From contig NW_024040041.1 in the NCBI RefSeq assembly GCF_014851395.1, forward strand, positions 12,665,742 through 12,729,741: a DNA stretch of 64,000 nucleotides. Direction: 5' to 3'. This document shows, piece by piece, positions 1 through 14,715 of the stretch. Position 1 is the stretch's first letter, and the number at the start of each line of letters is the position of its first letter. The position numbers and the translations under genes were made by a program. The notes under the pieces are model-generated. The model did no database searches and was not told the DNA's origin. It saw only the letters and a program-made list of their open reading frames with translations. The DNA comes from Micropterus salmoides (lineage: Eukaryota; Chordata; Actinopteri; Centrarchiformes; Centrarchidae).

Positions 1-460
1 AGGAGATCAGTAATTTGGACCAAATCCCCAACTCCGTCTGCCAAAAGGCCTTGTTTCCATGTCAGAGGGATGGCTTTTTGGCCGCAAGTCTTTCATGAAG
101 GCCACTTCTGACAAGACTTTTCCAGACAGTAGATGGGTCCTACAGGGTCCATCCTACAGGGTCCATCCTACAGGGTCCCACTGTTTTCTGCCAGTTCTGA
201 GCTGACAGCACTGCTGGACGTCTTGGAAAGTAAGTGTGATGTGTCTTTCATCAGCCGCAGTAGGTTTCTTTGGCTGACCACTGCTTCTACAGTCCTTAAC
301 ATTGCCTGTTTCTTTGTGCTTTCTTCAAAGAGCTTGGACAGCACATCTAGAAACCCGTCTGCCCTTAAATTTCTGCCAGAAAGAGACCTTGCTGTTGCAG
401 CATAACCTCCTTGGATCCTGTTGCTGTGCTCAGTCTTGCCATGGTGTATGACTTTTGACA
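1..460 (-). mobile_element. Decayed Tc1/mariner transposase fragment
   Basis: Read on the minus strand, about 334-236 gives a stretch like the linker after the first helix-turn-helix of Tc1-like transposases (ETGNVKDCRSSGQPKKPT, then a D-E-R-H-I run). About 100-60 gives SGLHERLAAKKPSL, resembling the second paired-like DNA-binding region. The two parts are in different frames, with stops between and after them and a small tandem repeat wedged in. No DDE catalytic region or terminal inverted repeat is visible, so this is a dead internal fragment. It sits in an intron of sec14l1 and runs opposite to that gene. The family call is from motif recognition only. Confidence 0.6.
139..180. repeat. 14-bp tandem repeat, about three units
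   Basis: The unit cctacagggtccat occurs almost three times in tandem. It lies inside the Tc1-like remnant and separates its two recognisable coding pieces, so it probably arose by local slippage after insertion. Confidence 0.8.
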
Positions 461-950
461 TTAAACTGTCTTCAGCAAACTCATCTTGTTAGCGGAGTGT
501 GGCTGTTCCAGTTGTGGCCAGTTGTATTCCTCTCACATAGCTGTTTCTGTTTTTGTGTTTCATCCTACATGTAGAATTGGTGATCATTAACACCTATTTG
601 ATATAAGTGTTTAATTATACACCTGATGATAGTCCTACAAAAGTAGGAAGAAGTGATGTTGTTATAAAGGCAAAGGGTGGCCACACCAAATATTTATTTG
701 ATTTGGATTTTATTTCCGTTCAGCCACTTTTTATTTTATTAATTGACAAATAAAATGTTTTTTAAAGTATTCTTACTTACTACAGCATTTTTTACACACC
801 TGCCAAAAACATTGTGGAAAGATAACTTGCATTTGCTTCCAGTATTGTTTGATCTGTTGTTCAGGTCTGTTATTGCTTTACATGTATTAGCCATAGTGTC
901 ACCTGGACAGTTGCATCAACCAGAAGTCTTGTCTCCTTCCTGTGTTGTAG

Positions 951-5885
<4,935 letters not shown>

Positions 5886-6835
5886 CATCTGCCCAGCTGT
5901 GACCTAAAGCTACTGACATCTTACTCCGACTGTGCCTTAAGCCTTAAAAAAGGGTGTTTTACTCATACACCTAAATTAGAATTTGACCTGACTAAATAAT
6001 ATATTTAGTGGATCCGTAGTTTAATTGAACTCTGTTTCTAGGGAATGAAGGAAGTGCTTAAAGTATCAGTTTCCTGTGCACATAATGACTGACTTGTTAT
6101 TCTCATTCGTTTGAATAATAGTAGTGTATAATAAATGCAAAGCACAGTGCAAATGCCAAGTCTATGATTTGTAGTTTCAGATGTGGAGCATCTGCTCTGC
6201 ATGTGCTGGATCAGTAATGGCAAAAGGAGATCTTTAGCTGGACAGTGCAGCTTCTGTCCCTGAAATTGCTTTCATTGTCCACAAGATGTCAGTGTACTCT
6301 TTGCCTGGACTTGCTCTCAAATCTGCAGTGTACTTAGCGCATATGGTTTCACTTGCTGCACACTCAAAAGGAGACTTGTTTACATAAAGAATAAATAATG
6401 ATGTAATTTCCAGAGTGTGTCTGCATTTTGGGAAAACAATGACTGCAGTAGCAGAGCTGTAGTGGGGTAGTAATTTTGAATAATCGTGGATACGGGTTGA
6501 TAATCATTTTACAGCATTAGGTGAGATGTTCAGAGTGAGGAGATAATGTGAAATATCCTTAAAATATGTAGCACACTCTCTAGATTTCATGTAATGTTGT
6601 TTTTGGGCTTGTTAGGCTTAGCTGTTGAGTTTTCTGAGGCAGCTAATCTGAATGCAATATAGTGCAGCCCCTTGTGATCTGGCACAGGGCCAGGCAGACA
6701 ACTGATTTACATAAAACTTTAATTTCCATAAACTTATTAGATGCTTCCAGCTAAATCTTAATTGAATTTCCCTGCGTTCTATTTTTTTTTCTTGGTTTGC
6801 AAACTTGTGTCATGTTGCTGTTTATCTCAATACAG
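5886..6835 (+). other. sec14l1 3' untranslated region / alternative intron
   Basis: Sequence after the TAG stop at 5883-5885. It has no coding potential. An AATAAA lies at 6390-6395, followed by a GT-rich stretch, and would suit the end of the transcript that stops at 5885. If the donor at 5882 is used instead, this whole stretch would be an intron. Confidence 0.5.
6390..6395 (+). promoter_or_regulatory. Candidate polyadenylation signal of sec14l1
   Basis: AATAAA about 505 bases after the stop codon, with a GTGTGT-containing segment about 20 bases downstream. Other AATAAA matches exist nearby (about 6129), so the choice is tentative. Confidence 0.4.
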
Positions 6836-6872
6836 TTCAGAGTCAGGTGGGCCGAGGTCTCAGAGGCGTTGA
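6836..6872 (+). CDS. sec14l1: Possible alternative last exon of sec14l1
   Basis: The final coding exon contains AG|GTAGCA at 5880-5887, a usable splice donor whose GTAG also carries the TAG stop. A pyrimidine-containing stretch and an acceptor (ATACAG, ending 6835) precede this segment. Joining 5881 to 6836 keeps the frame and replaces the final arginine with SSESGGPRSQRR before a TGA at 6870-6872. The tail is basic and serine-rich, in keeping with the preceding low-complexity tail. Vertebrate SEC14L1 has isoforms differing at the C-terminus, but I cannot confirm that this exon matches one of them. It is inferred from sequence alone. Confidence 0.4.
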
Positions 6873-6899
6873 TTGAACGGGAGCCTGACTTCCTGCTGG

Positions 6900-7280
6900 C
6901 ATGTCAGGGTTGTTAGAAAGAGGAAGTGTACTGACTTTGCCAGAAGCTTATTTACTGAATTCCTCCACTTGCTCTAATGACCTCCCAAGACACACATTGT
7001 CCGTAAAAATAGCAGCACCTCTTATACCTGATACGCCTAATTTGCTCTTAAAACCACTTGTTCTCGAGCAATTAAGTGATTTAAGGCTGAATTATTTTAC
7101 TGGCATTCACAGGCTTTAAAAAGAAAGACTGTTATATAGGTACCAAACAAGAAAATTGTCCAGAGAATTGTGTTGAAAACACGAGTCTCAACAAAAACTG
7201 TGTTAATCTCTGTCAATCTTGAGTTGTTAGATGACGTGAACACTTGAAGCCGTTAACATGGGAATCTTTCTCATCTCTAC
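6900..7280. other. Non-coding, nothing recognised
   Basis: Downstream flank of sec14l1. It has no exon-like ORF and no recognised repeat. Confidence 0.6.
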
Positions 7281-7284
7281 CATG

Positions 7285-7400
7285 AAGCACAGCAGTGCTT
7301 TAAGCTAAATGCTAACATCAACATGGTCATAATGATGCTGACATGCTGATGTTTAGCAGATACAATGGTCACCGTCTTCGTACAGCTGAGGATGATGGGT
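7285..7400. repeat. Degenerate interspersed repeat (GCTAACATCA type)
   Basis: Contains the phrases gctaaatgctaacatca and tgctgatgtttagca, typical of an abundant percomorph repeat built from short inverted GCTAACAT words. The copy is short and diverged. Confidence 0.5.
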
Positions 7401-7868
7401 ATTTCATTCATTTTGCAGGTATTTAGTCATAAACCAAAGTATTTGACACACTGTGTTTAAGAACAGGAACCTGATGAAGGAGCTGGATGAAAAGTGAAAG
7501 GAACACTTTTACAATCGACCCAATAGTTGTCACTCAAAACCACAAATGTGAACCTCATGGTGGCTTTAGAGGAAAAGTCATTAGGATACATCTTATGAGG
7601 ATCACAAATGATGCCCTTTCCTTGAAACCACATGGATAAATGTTTGGACAAAACCAAAAGTTTCCCTCCACAGTGGATATGTACTTAACTATCTCATGAG
7701 AGTCATAATTACCAATAACTTCACATGACTGTGCATCAATCACAGAATGGGAGGTCATCTTTGTAGTTTTTGTGCCATATGCATATTCTCTTGAGACACA
7801 GGAAGCTATTGTTATGGTATGTATTTTGTCCTATGTTTCTTTGACAAATAAAAAAGAAATGATGCTGT

Positions 7869-8533
7869 AAAGGTTCAGTGTGTAAGTTTTTGTGGCATCT
7901 AGTGGCGAGGGTTGCAAATTGCAACCAAAGGCTCACGGTGCATTCACATGCTCCTCGGATGGTTCCGTATCTCGAGTTGTGAAGTTGTTCTTCCAACTTC
8001 AGTGTGTTTTCATGTAATCTTAAATCGGAATGTGGAATTAACATGGACGCTACTACAAAGAGTTGTTGGATTAGCATTATCAGAGCGTATAAACAACACA
8101 CAGACATATAGTTCACTCTACACGGACAGCAAACTAACCGTTATAACCATTTTACAAATTACATGTTTGTAAAATATGTAAATGCAATACGTGATTTTGC
8201 ACGAATCAAAGTTCTGTTGTTTATCTTTTTGCAATAAAGATTTAAGGAAGAAAACAAGATTATGATTATTCCGACACCACATGAATGCACCATCAGTCAC
8301 CGCTCACCCCTCCCTCTCTGTCTGCTTGTGCTACATGATATGGGTGGGTACCATTTGGCTTTTCTTGTTTTTCTTCTTTGAAACATGGTGGTGCAACATG
8401 GCGATGTCCCTGTAAGTGTACCCGCGGTGTATGTAGATAGATATGGCTCATTCATTATGTAAGGTACATAGTTATGTATATTATATTGCATTTATGTCAG
8501 TAAATCCTCCTTAATATTACACACTGGACTTTT
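7869..8533. mobile_element. MITE with 17-bp terminal inverted repeats
   Basis: The left end AAAGGTTCAGTGTGTAA (7869-7885) is matched by TTACACACTGGACTTTT (8517-8533), its reverse complement with two mismatches. The phrase ggcatctagtggcgagg after the left end, and a segment with catggtggtgcaacatgg, resemble a common teleost non-autonomous DNA transposon. It has no coding capacity. A target-site duplication is not clear. Confidence 0.75.
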
Positions 8534-8894
8534 TTATACATGGGATAGGGTAGGCTATTTTCCATAATGAGAGTTATTGGACCTTGTATTTCATGATTCC
8601 ATATTGTTGTTAATCGTGCATAATATTTCTAACTATGTAAAACTCAAAGTTTTGTTATCAACTGCTCATAATAAAAGACAACTGATTTCTTTCTAAACTC
8701 AACTCAATGCATTTCATTCATGAAGATATTGCTCAGGATATTTCCTTTTTTTGCATTTGCCACATTTGTACATCTCATCACTGTTATTCATTGGTTGTGC
8801 TGATTTCACAGATATAAGAAAATCATCTGGAATTTGTCTCTTAAAAAACTGGCCTCAAGATTTAATCGCCAAATTCCTGCAAGAAACTATTGAT

Positions 8895-9390
8895 GTGTGT
8901 TTTGCTAACGAGTCGGCTCTATGAGCCGGCTCTTTGTTGTGAACGATAGGAGCCAGCTCCAGTCTGAGGGCGATTCACCCGCACCCCAACCCCTCGGTGT
9001 AAAAAAAAAAGTAGGAACAACAACCTACTAGCTTATACTAACTATTTTTACTAATTGAAATATACAGTATGTGTCTGTATAGATTGGTGTAATTATTTAT
9101 TAACAATGCAAATTAATTTTCATTAGCAGGGTTATTTTTGTTGTACAACTAGGATAGTTATTCTTGACATTTGACACTTTTTAACCATCAATATGGCAGA
9201 ATATTTCAATGTATTGCAAATGATGAAGCTTGTATATATATTTCTTGCAACAAATAAAAATACAACTTAAGCAGTGACCACCAGAAGTGGTACTAAAGGA
9301 AGTGTCGTTTGGGAGCTGAAAGAACCGTTTCTTGGAAAGGAATGGAGCCGTAAGATCTGGCTCCGTTCAAAGACCTGTAATTCCCATCAG
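8895..9390. mobile_element. hAT-like non-autonomous element, diverged
   Basis: The left part carries GTCGGCTCTATGAGCCGGCT and a repeated GGAGCC word; the right part carries GAACCGTTTCTTGGAAAGG and ATGGAGCCG. This is the arrangement of a fish hAT-type MITE whose two sides both bear GAGCC/GGCTC words. Borders are approximate, and an oligo-A stretch lies at 9001. Confidence 0.45.
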
Positions 9391-10845
9391 CAAGTAAAGA
9401 AGCAACAGAGGAGGAGCGCATTGATAATGTGCTGCTGTATTAGTCTCAGATTTCTTGTTAGATATAGATATAAACACCCCAGCCTTCACTGGGAATATGT
9501 ACATGATAATAAATCATCTTCTCTCAGAAATACCAGAGGGGGTTGTCAACACGGGGTGGATTTTTGGTAGTGTTTCTTTTTTTGTATTTACATCTCATAA
9601 ATGGCAAAAGGTAAGGATTGTACTTTTCAAAATAATGATTCATGCACTACTACTTCAACGTGTCAACATACTCGTTTGATTCTACTTGAAAGAGCATATA
9701 TGCCAACGATAATAGCACTGCAAATACAACGGGTCAAAACCACCAAACAACCCATCAAATCCTGCATGGAAACGGCCTATTTTCTAACTCGATGTGATCG
9801 CAGTAAGGAAATCTTATCAGACAATGATGCAGAGTCTCGCCATAGTGGAGATCCTCATTAAAACCTAAGCTTGTGTTTCATTTGCTTCCTTCTGACAATC
9901 CTGACCTTCCTGTTAATTGAAAAGGAGAGCTCTGGATTAGTGTGCACTATTTTTAGGAGGCTTGACGCACTGGAAGAGAAACTTTGTCCGGGATTGTTTG
10001 TGTGTACAAATGTGCAGCTTGAATCTAGGCCTCTCTTCCCTGTGATGTGTACAACCTGAAAAACAGTAAATGTTTTATGCCTCCTCCATCTGAGTTGTGG
10101 ACCTGTCCATTTAACTAATCTCATATCGGCTGTGTTGAAATTCATTTTCTGACTTGATGTACTACTGGGCCTGATTAATATGTCCACAAACAAATAGATA
10201 CAGTCACATCTATTTATCTCTGAAGCTTCACACTGGCTCTCATATCTTCTAACATTGATTTTCTCTGCAACAAGAGCGACCATCAATCTAGCTTCAATTT
10301 AGGCCAATTTCTGAGCACTGCCCTCATTTGCAAAGAACTGTCAAGGCTCTGCTTAAGTCGTATGTTGTTTTTATCGGTTTCCGAACATCAGACCTGGTTT
10401 TATTTCTCTGGTGTTTTCTTGGCTCACTGACTTCTACACTTGACATTTCCATTCCTCCCACTCTAAATGGGCATTGAACTGTGCAGGTCAGTATGAGCCT
10501 GACCTCCATAAATGTTACACTGGGAAGACACATTTATCCATGGCTTATCTGGAAAGAATACTAAACTTTGACAATTGGAAGTGTATCTCCCGTAATCTCA
10601 CAAGATTAAACACTTGAAGAGAGGTTTAACCAATGAATCTAAAATATATTCTGCATGTTAGTCAATGCAGTTATGAAAGACAGCAGATACAAACAGTAGC
10701 ATGTCACAGTCAGGGTGTTAACATTTTAAAAAGGTTATTCGATTAAATCTGATTCTTTATTTATAGCCTATGCAACCATAATGCTTCAATTAGCTTTCTT
10801 GAACTGAAAACACATTGTGAAAGGGTCAGTGTTCTAAGGCTAGAG
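9391..10845. other. Non-coding, nothing recognised
   Basis: AT-rich sequence with only short chance ORFs. A cluster of short gcagata words near 10845-10885 leads into the next repeat. Confidence 0.6.
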
Positions 10846-10849
10846 ACAG

Positions 10850-11290
10850 CAGATAGCAGATAATATAGCAGATAACCAGATAGCACTGAAAAACAAGTTC
10901 AGTTTAGTTAAATGTGTGCAGTACAGTGGATATGATTCACTTCTATCCTGATTGACAGGTCATTGTGGTAGCGTCTTGTCAATCACACGGTTGCCAAAGC
11001 ATACCCTACTTTATCATCTATTTTTCTCTAAATTGGACCATTATTTGCAAAACAAACATGATGCTATAATGAAAAATACTTTAAACTAGAGATTGGGACC
11101 ACAAACTCATTAGCAAAGTGTTTACTGAGGTAACAAATTAAGTGAGAAGTACGGCCATTTTGTCATTAACTCCAGTGCTATCCGACTTCTTTTTGCAACC
11201 AGTGAAGTCGCCCTCTGCTGGCCATTAGAAAGAATGCAGGATTAAGGGACTCTGCATTGGCTTCACTTTTCAGACCCGGTCGTTGCCTAT
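10850..11290. repeat. Common teleost interspersed repeat
   Basis: Recognisable phrases include gtcttgtcaatcac, aaactcattagcaaagtg, cttctttttgcaaccagtg and cattggcttcacttttcaga. Together they mark an abundant non-coding repeat of percomorph genomes. Its transposition class is not clear to me and the borders are approximate. Confidence 0.55.
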
Positions 11291-11734
11291 TGACATGTAT
11301 TACCCCAGTGACAGGTAACACCTTCCCCTTGCCGGTTGGTCCATTCTCCTGAGTATTAGTTCAGGTTCTATGTAATCATGGGTTCCACATAGTAGGAAGT
11401 CTGTAGTGATTACGTGCACAACTGTTTCTGCCAGCAGATAGAAAAGGGTGGCATTTATTAAGCATCCATCTTCGCTCCTCTTACCTGCCAAGCCTCAGCA
11501 TCCCTCAACGAACACAGATTTTCCTTATTGAGGGGCTGGCAGGAATCCCCTATACTTGAATGATGTGTGTGCCTGCTGAATAAAGAATAGAGTGAGCGAG
11601 AGAGAGAGCAAAGACAGATAGAGAGATAGATGGAGAGAGTGAGATAAAGGCGTGAAGGTAGGATTAGGGATGAGGGGTGCAGGACATACCAGCACCATTC
11701 CATGTACAGTATGCACACACACACACAACCAGAC
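11291..11734. other. Non-coding with GA-rich and CA-rich patches
   Basis: A purine-rich run of GAGA words lies at about 11588-11645 and a short (AC)n at 11713-11727. No gene was recognised. Confidence 0.6.
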
Positions 11735-11985
11735 CATCAACTATTAGTCAATTTATTGATTTAGTCATCTTTCAAGCACAAATGGCAAATAATCTCAGGT
11801 CCCAGCTGCTCAAATGTGACGATATGCTCTGTAATCTGTAATACATTGTTTAACAACTCATGATAGGCTGAAATATTTAGTTATCATTAACATCCTATTT
11901 TATTGTCGTCTTATGTCATGATCCGTGTGCAGTGTTTTTGCCAGCTTACATTTAAACTAATTGTTTCAGCTCTAATAAGCTGTTG
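11735..11985. repeat. AT-rich dispersed repeat, copy 1
   Basis: Contains ttattgatttagtcatc and ggtcccagctgctcaaatg, words of a dispersed fish MITE family usually beginning near a 'gctgcaactaacgattatt' motif. Related copies lie at 12308-12690, 22010-22250, 29190-29335 and 31900-32130. Confidence 0.5.
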
Positions 11986-11991
11986 GGCCAA

Positions 11992-12305
11992 GCATTATTT
12001 TTTATTTAACCTTTATTTAATCAGGCAGGACACTTAAGAACCAATTTCTTATTAACAAGGATGTTGGCTTGCATAAGGGGATTAGCCTCTTAAGGGGAGG
12101 GGGGAGTGGATACAAGTTAAGACATACAAAACATTCAGGGTTAAGGAACAGACAAGGCAATAACATACAGAGGTTAAAAAAGAAGGTACCGGTACAGTGG
12201 GGGTATAAACAACGCAGTGTAGCAGACAGACTAAATAACAGCACTTAATATAATAATTTAAAACAGTTTTGAACAGGCAGAAAAACATTTAATAAAGTAA
12301 CATCT
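11992..12305. repeat. Interspersed repeat (TTATTTAACCTTTATTTAA type)
   Basis: Starts with tttatttaacctttattta and continues with a long purine-rich body. This opening is characteristic of a widespread teleost repeat. It is non-coding. Confidence 0.5.
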
Positions 12306-12307
12306 TC

Positions 12308-12690
12308 TAGTTCCATTTCCCAAATGTGAAGGTTTGCTGCTTTTTTCTTTGTCTTATAACACTATAGTGATTACCATGACGTTTTGCACTATGTGTCGAA
12401 CAAAAGAAGTGATTTTTAAAAGACAAGGGCTGTAGCTACCAATTATTTTCTCGATTAATCATCTGTAAAATTTCATAAAATATTGAAAAATGCTTATCAC
12501 AATTAAACGTGACTTTACCAACTTGCTTGTTTTCCTTAAGCAGCACTTCAAAACCCTAAAATTTAATTCTTTACTATCAAATAAAATAGAGAAAACTCCA
12601 GATCTGTGAAACTGAGAAGGAACATATAGTTGACTCTTTTTCTCTATCTAATAACCAATCAACTAACCTTTTCAGCTCTCAACATCAGCC
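12308..12690. repeat. AT-rich dispersed repeat, copy 2
   Basis: Shares ccaaatgtgaaggtttgctg, tttctttgtcttata, ttttctcgattaatcatc and ttttcagctctcaa with the family of copy 1. It lies directly after another repeat. Confidence 0.5.
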
Positions 12691-12769
12691 TGGGTTTTGG
12701 GAAATTGTAACAGCTGTTTTCACTACTTTATGACATTTCTTAGACCAAACTATACTTTCAACACAGGGC

Positions 12770-13436
12770 ATCAGGGTGTGTTTCATCTGTAAACCTAAAC
12801 ACTATAACCAGGTTTTTGAACTAAAATTTCAAAACCATAACTCCATTTTTCAAAAAGCACACCCATTTATCTAAACTCTACACACAAATCCCTTCATTTC
12901 TCATTGCCTACACCATGCAGTCATTGAGAAAACCCTGACATTCCATATTGTTCACTCAATCAGCACAAGTTGAGCTCAATTAGCACACAGCTACTCTGGT
13001 GGAAACACAAGGAGTCAAAATTGGGAGGAGGAGGAGGAGAAGGAGAAGGAGAAGAAGGAGAAGAAGACTGGGGCAGAATAATTAGTTGTTTGTTCAGTAC
13101 AGTAACGTAGAAAAAATGTGTGCAAATGTATAAATTTGTTATTTCTTTTGTTGTGTTCATCATGTGAAAAGGTTTTTGAGGGGAGAACCACAAGCAACAT
13201 TTGTAATAATCAATTTTTGTAGTATTGTTTTGAATTTATCTCACCAGTGTGTAAAACCGGTTTGGTTTTTCAGCAAGATGTAATGGTTTTAAGTGGAGAG
13301 CTTAATTTTGACCTGAAAATAGGACGTTTGGGGAATTGGGTGAGAAGTTGTGGATTTGTGTTTAGAGTTTCAAGAAAAAAAGAGGCATGATTTTAAGAAA
13401 AGTGTTTAGGCAATCGAGAAAAACTGTAATCTCTAA
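12770..13436. mobile_element. Putative foldback MITE
   Basis: The left side (12780-12900) and right side (13310-13430) carry related words in opposite orientation, for example CTAAACTCTACACACAAATC on the left against GGATTTGTGTTTAGAGTTT on the right, and an outer pair of AAACACT/GTGTTTAG words. The centre holds a GGA/GAA purine run (13020-13073). No coding capacity was seen and the borders are approximate. Confidence 0.4.
13020..13073. repeat. Purine-only simple sequence (GGA/GAA)
   Basis: A run of mixed GGA, GAA and GGAGAA units. Its all-purine strand would favour triplex formation in principle. Confidence 0.85.
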
Positions 13437-13439
13437 AAT

Positions 13440-14134
13440 TGACTCATACAGTGGCAAAGTTATACTGCATTTATAAATGACAATACATACAACCTAGAAC
13501 AGGTCCGGTCTGTGCCTCTTGTTGTAGAAGACTCTATTACAGATGCAGTGAAGCAGAGAACCAAAGCAGATGAAACACAGCCAAACTGTGTTTTGTGTGT
13601 GTGTGTGGAAAATATTTTCTGGCACCGGTATCCGCTGCTCTCTCCTTCGGTCTCTCTCTAACATTATGAGGTAGTTACTGTAAGCCAGACCCATAAGCGA
13701 TCCCTAGATGCATGCTGGCACTACACCACTCAGTCTGTCTGTAGCCTCTGAGTCTTCCCGCCTTGTATGAACTACCTGCTTCATAGCACTGTATAAATTT
13801 GAAATAAACTTTTCTCACCATAAAGGGACACCTCTATTCTCTGGTGACGGTAGAACTGAATGAAGTTCATTATCATTTTGAGTCTGATTGCACAACATAA
13901 AAGCTGGTGGAGGAGAAAGAATGGCTGATTGGTCCAAGCTGGCACACACTCTGGCTGTAACTCCATCTGGCTGAAGTTGTGAACACAACGAAAGCTTTCT
14001 AGCAAGGATGCTGTATGACTGACGAAGCAGATAAACCATATATAATGGCTCAAAATGTGCTATTTTCATACCTGATTGGGCGTAGTGCTGATTAAGGTGC
14101 GGCGCATTTTATTCAAATTTGAACATGAGTTAAA
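13440..14134. other. Non-coding, nothing recognised
   Basis: No exon-like reading frame, RNA gene or repeat was identified. Confidence 0.55.
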
Positions 14135-14715
14135 GCAGCAGTTGGAAATTTTGGGGAATACGCTCCTTCGTTATTTTCTTGCCGAGAGTTAGATAAGAAG
14201 ATTGATAACACTGTCATGCAGCCAGCAGCTACTTCAATTAGCTTAGCACTGGAAATAGCCCGGCTTTACCCAATGGTGACAAATTCTCCCGCTAGCACCT
14301 TTTTTAAAGATTTGCTATTTTACTGGGGGCATTATGTGACGGACTATTTCTTGGTCTGGAAGAGTAGCTCCCTGCTCAGAGCCAACATTGATTGAACATC
14401 AAGATGGCGCCGTAGACAGCCGCCTCTGGATTACGCTCCATAGTGCTTTTGGTGTTTTTGTTTATTCTGTCTATATTGTTTTTGTTTATAGTTTGTATAT
14501 ATGTGTTCTCCATACTGTAGCCTGTGTATGATTTTATTATTGTATTATTCTATAAGCAAGCACATCGTGAGCAATGCACAATCCTGAGTCAAATTCTCGT
14601 ATGTGTACACATACCTGGCAAATAAAGCTGATTCTCATTCTGAGCATGAGAGTGGTATCGTCCTTCTCATCTAACTCTCAGCAGGAAAACAAAGAAGCGT
14701 ATTTCCAGAAACGTG
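14135..14715. mobile_element. Foldback MITE interrupted by a nested LINE tail
   Basis: The left arm (about 14148-14218) reads gaatacgctccttcg, then gagagttagataagaag. The right arm (about 14648-14712) carries the same sequence inverted (cttctcatctaactctcag, then gaagcgtatttcc). The arms are about 65 bp and roughly 80 percent matched. Between them lies a nested insertion, listed separately. A diverged partial copy of the same family is at 30915-31080. Confidence 0.65.
14398..14642 (+). mobile_element. Short LINE/SINE-like insertion with ATTCTG-type tail
   Basis: Begins near tcaagatggcgccgtag, a start typical of some retroposons. It ends with gcaaataaagctgattctc and a cattctg tail, typical of fish non-LTR 3' ends. 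It sits between the arms of the foldback MITE, so it inserted later. A clear target-site duplication was not found. Confidence 0.45.

Noticed and set aside
168..461. 97-codon minus-strand ORF starting MSKVIHHGK
   Set aside because: It is a different frame of the Tc1-like remnant; the neighbouring frame carries the recognisable transposase motifs.
7736..8116. 126-codon minus-strand ORF overlapping the MITE
   Set aside because: It crosses a non-coding MITE border and shows no domain.
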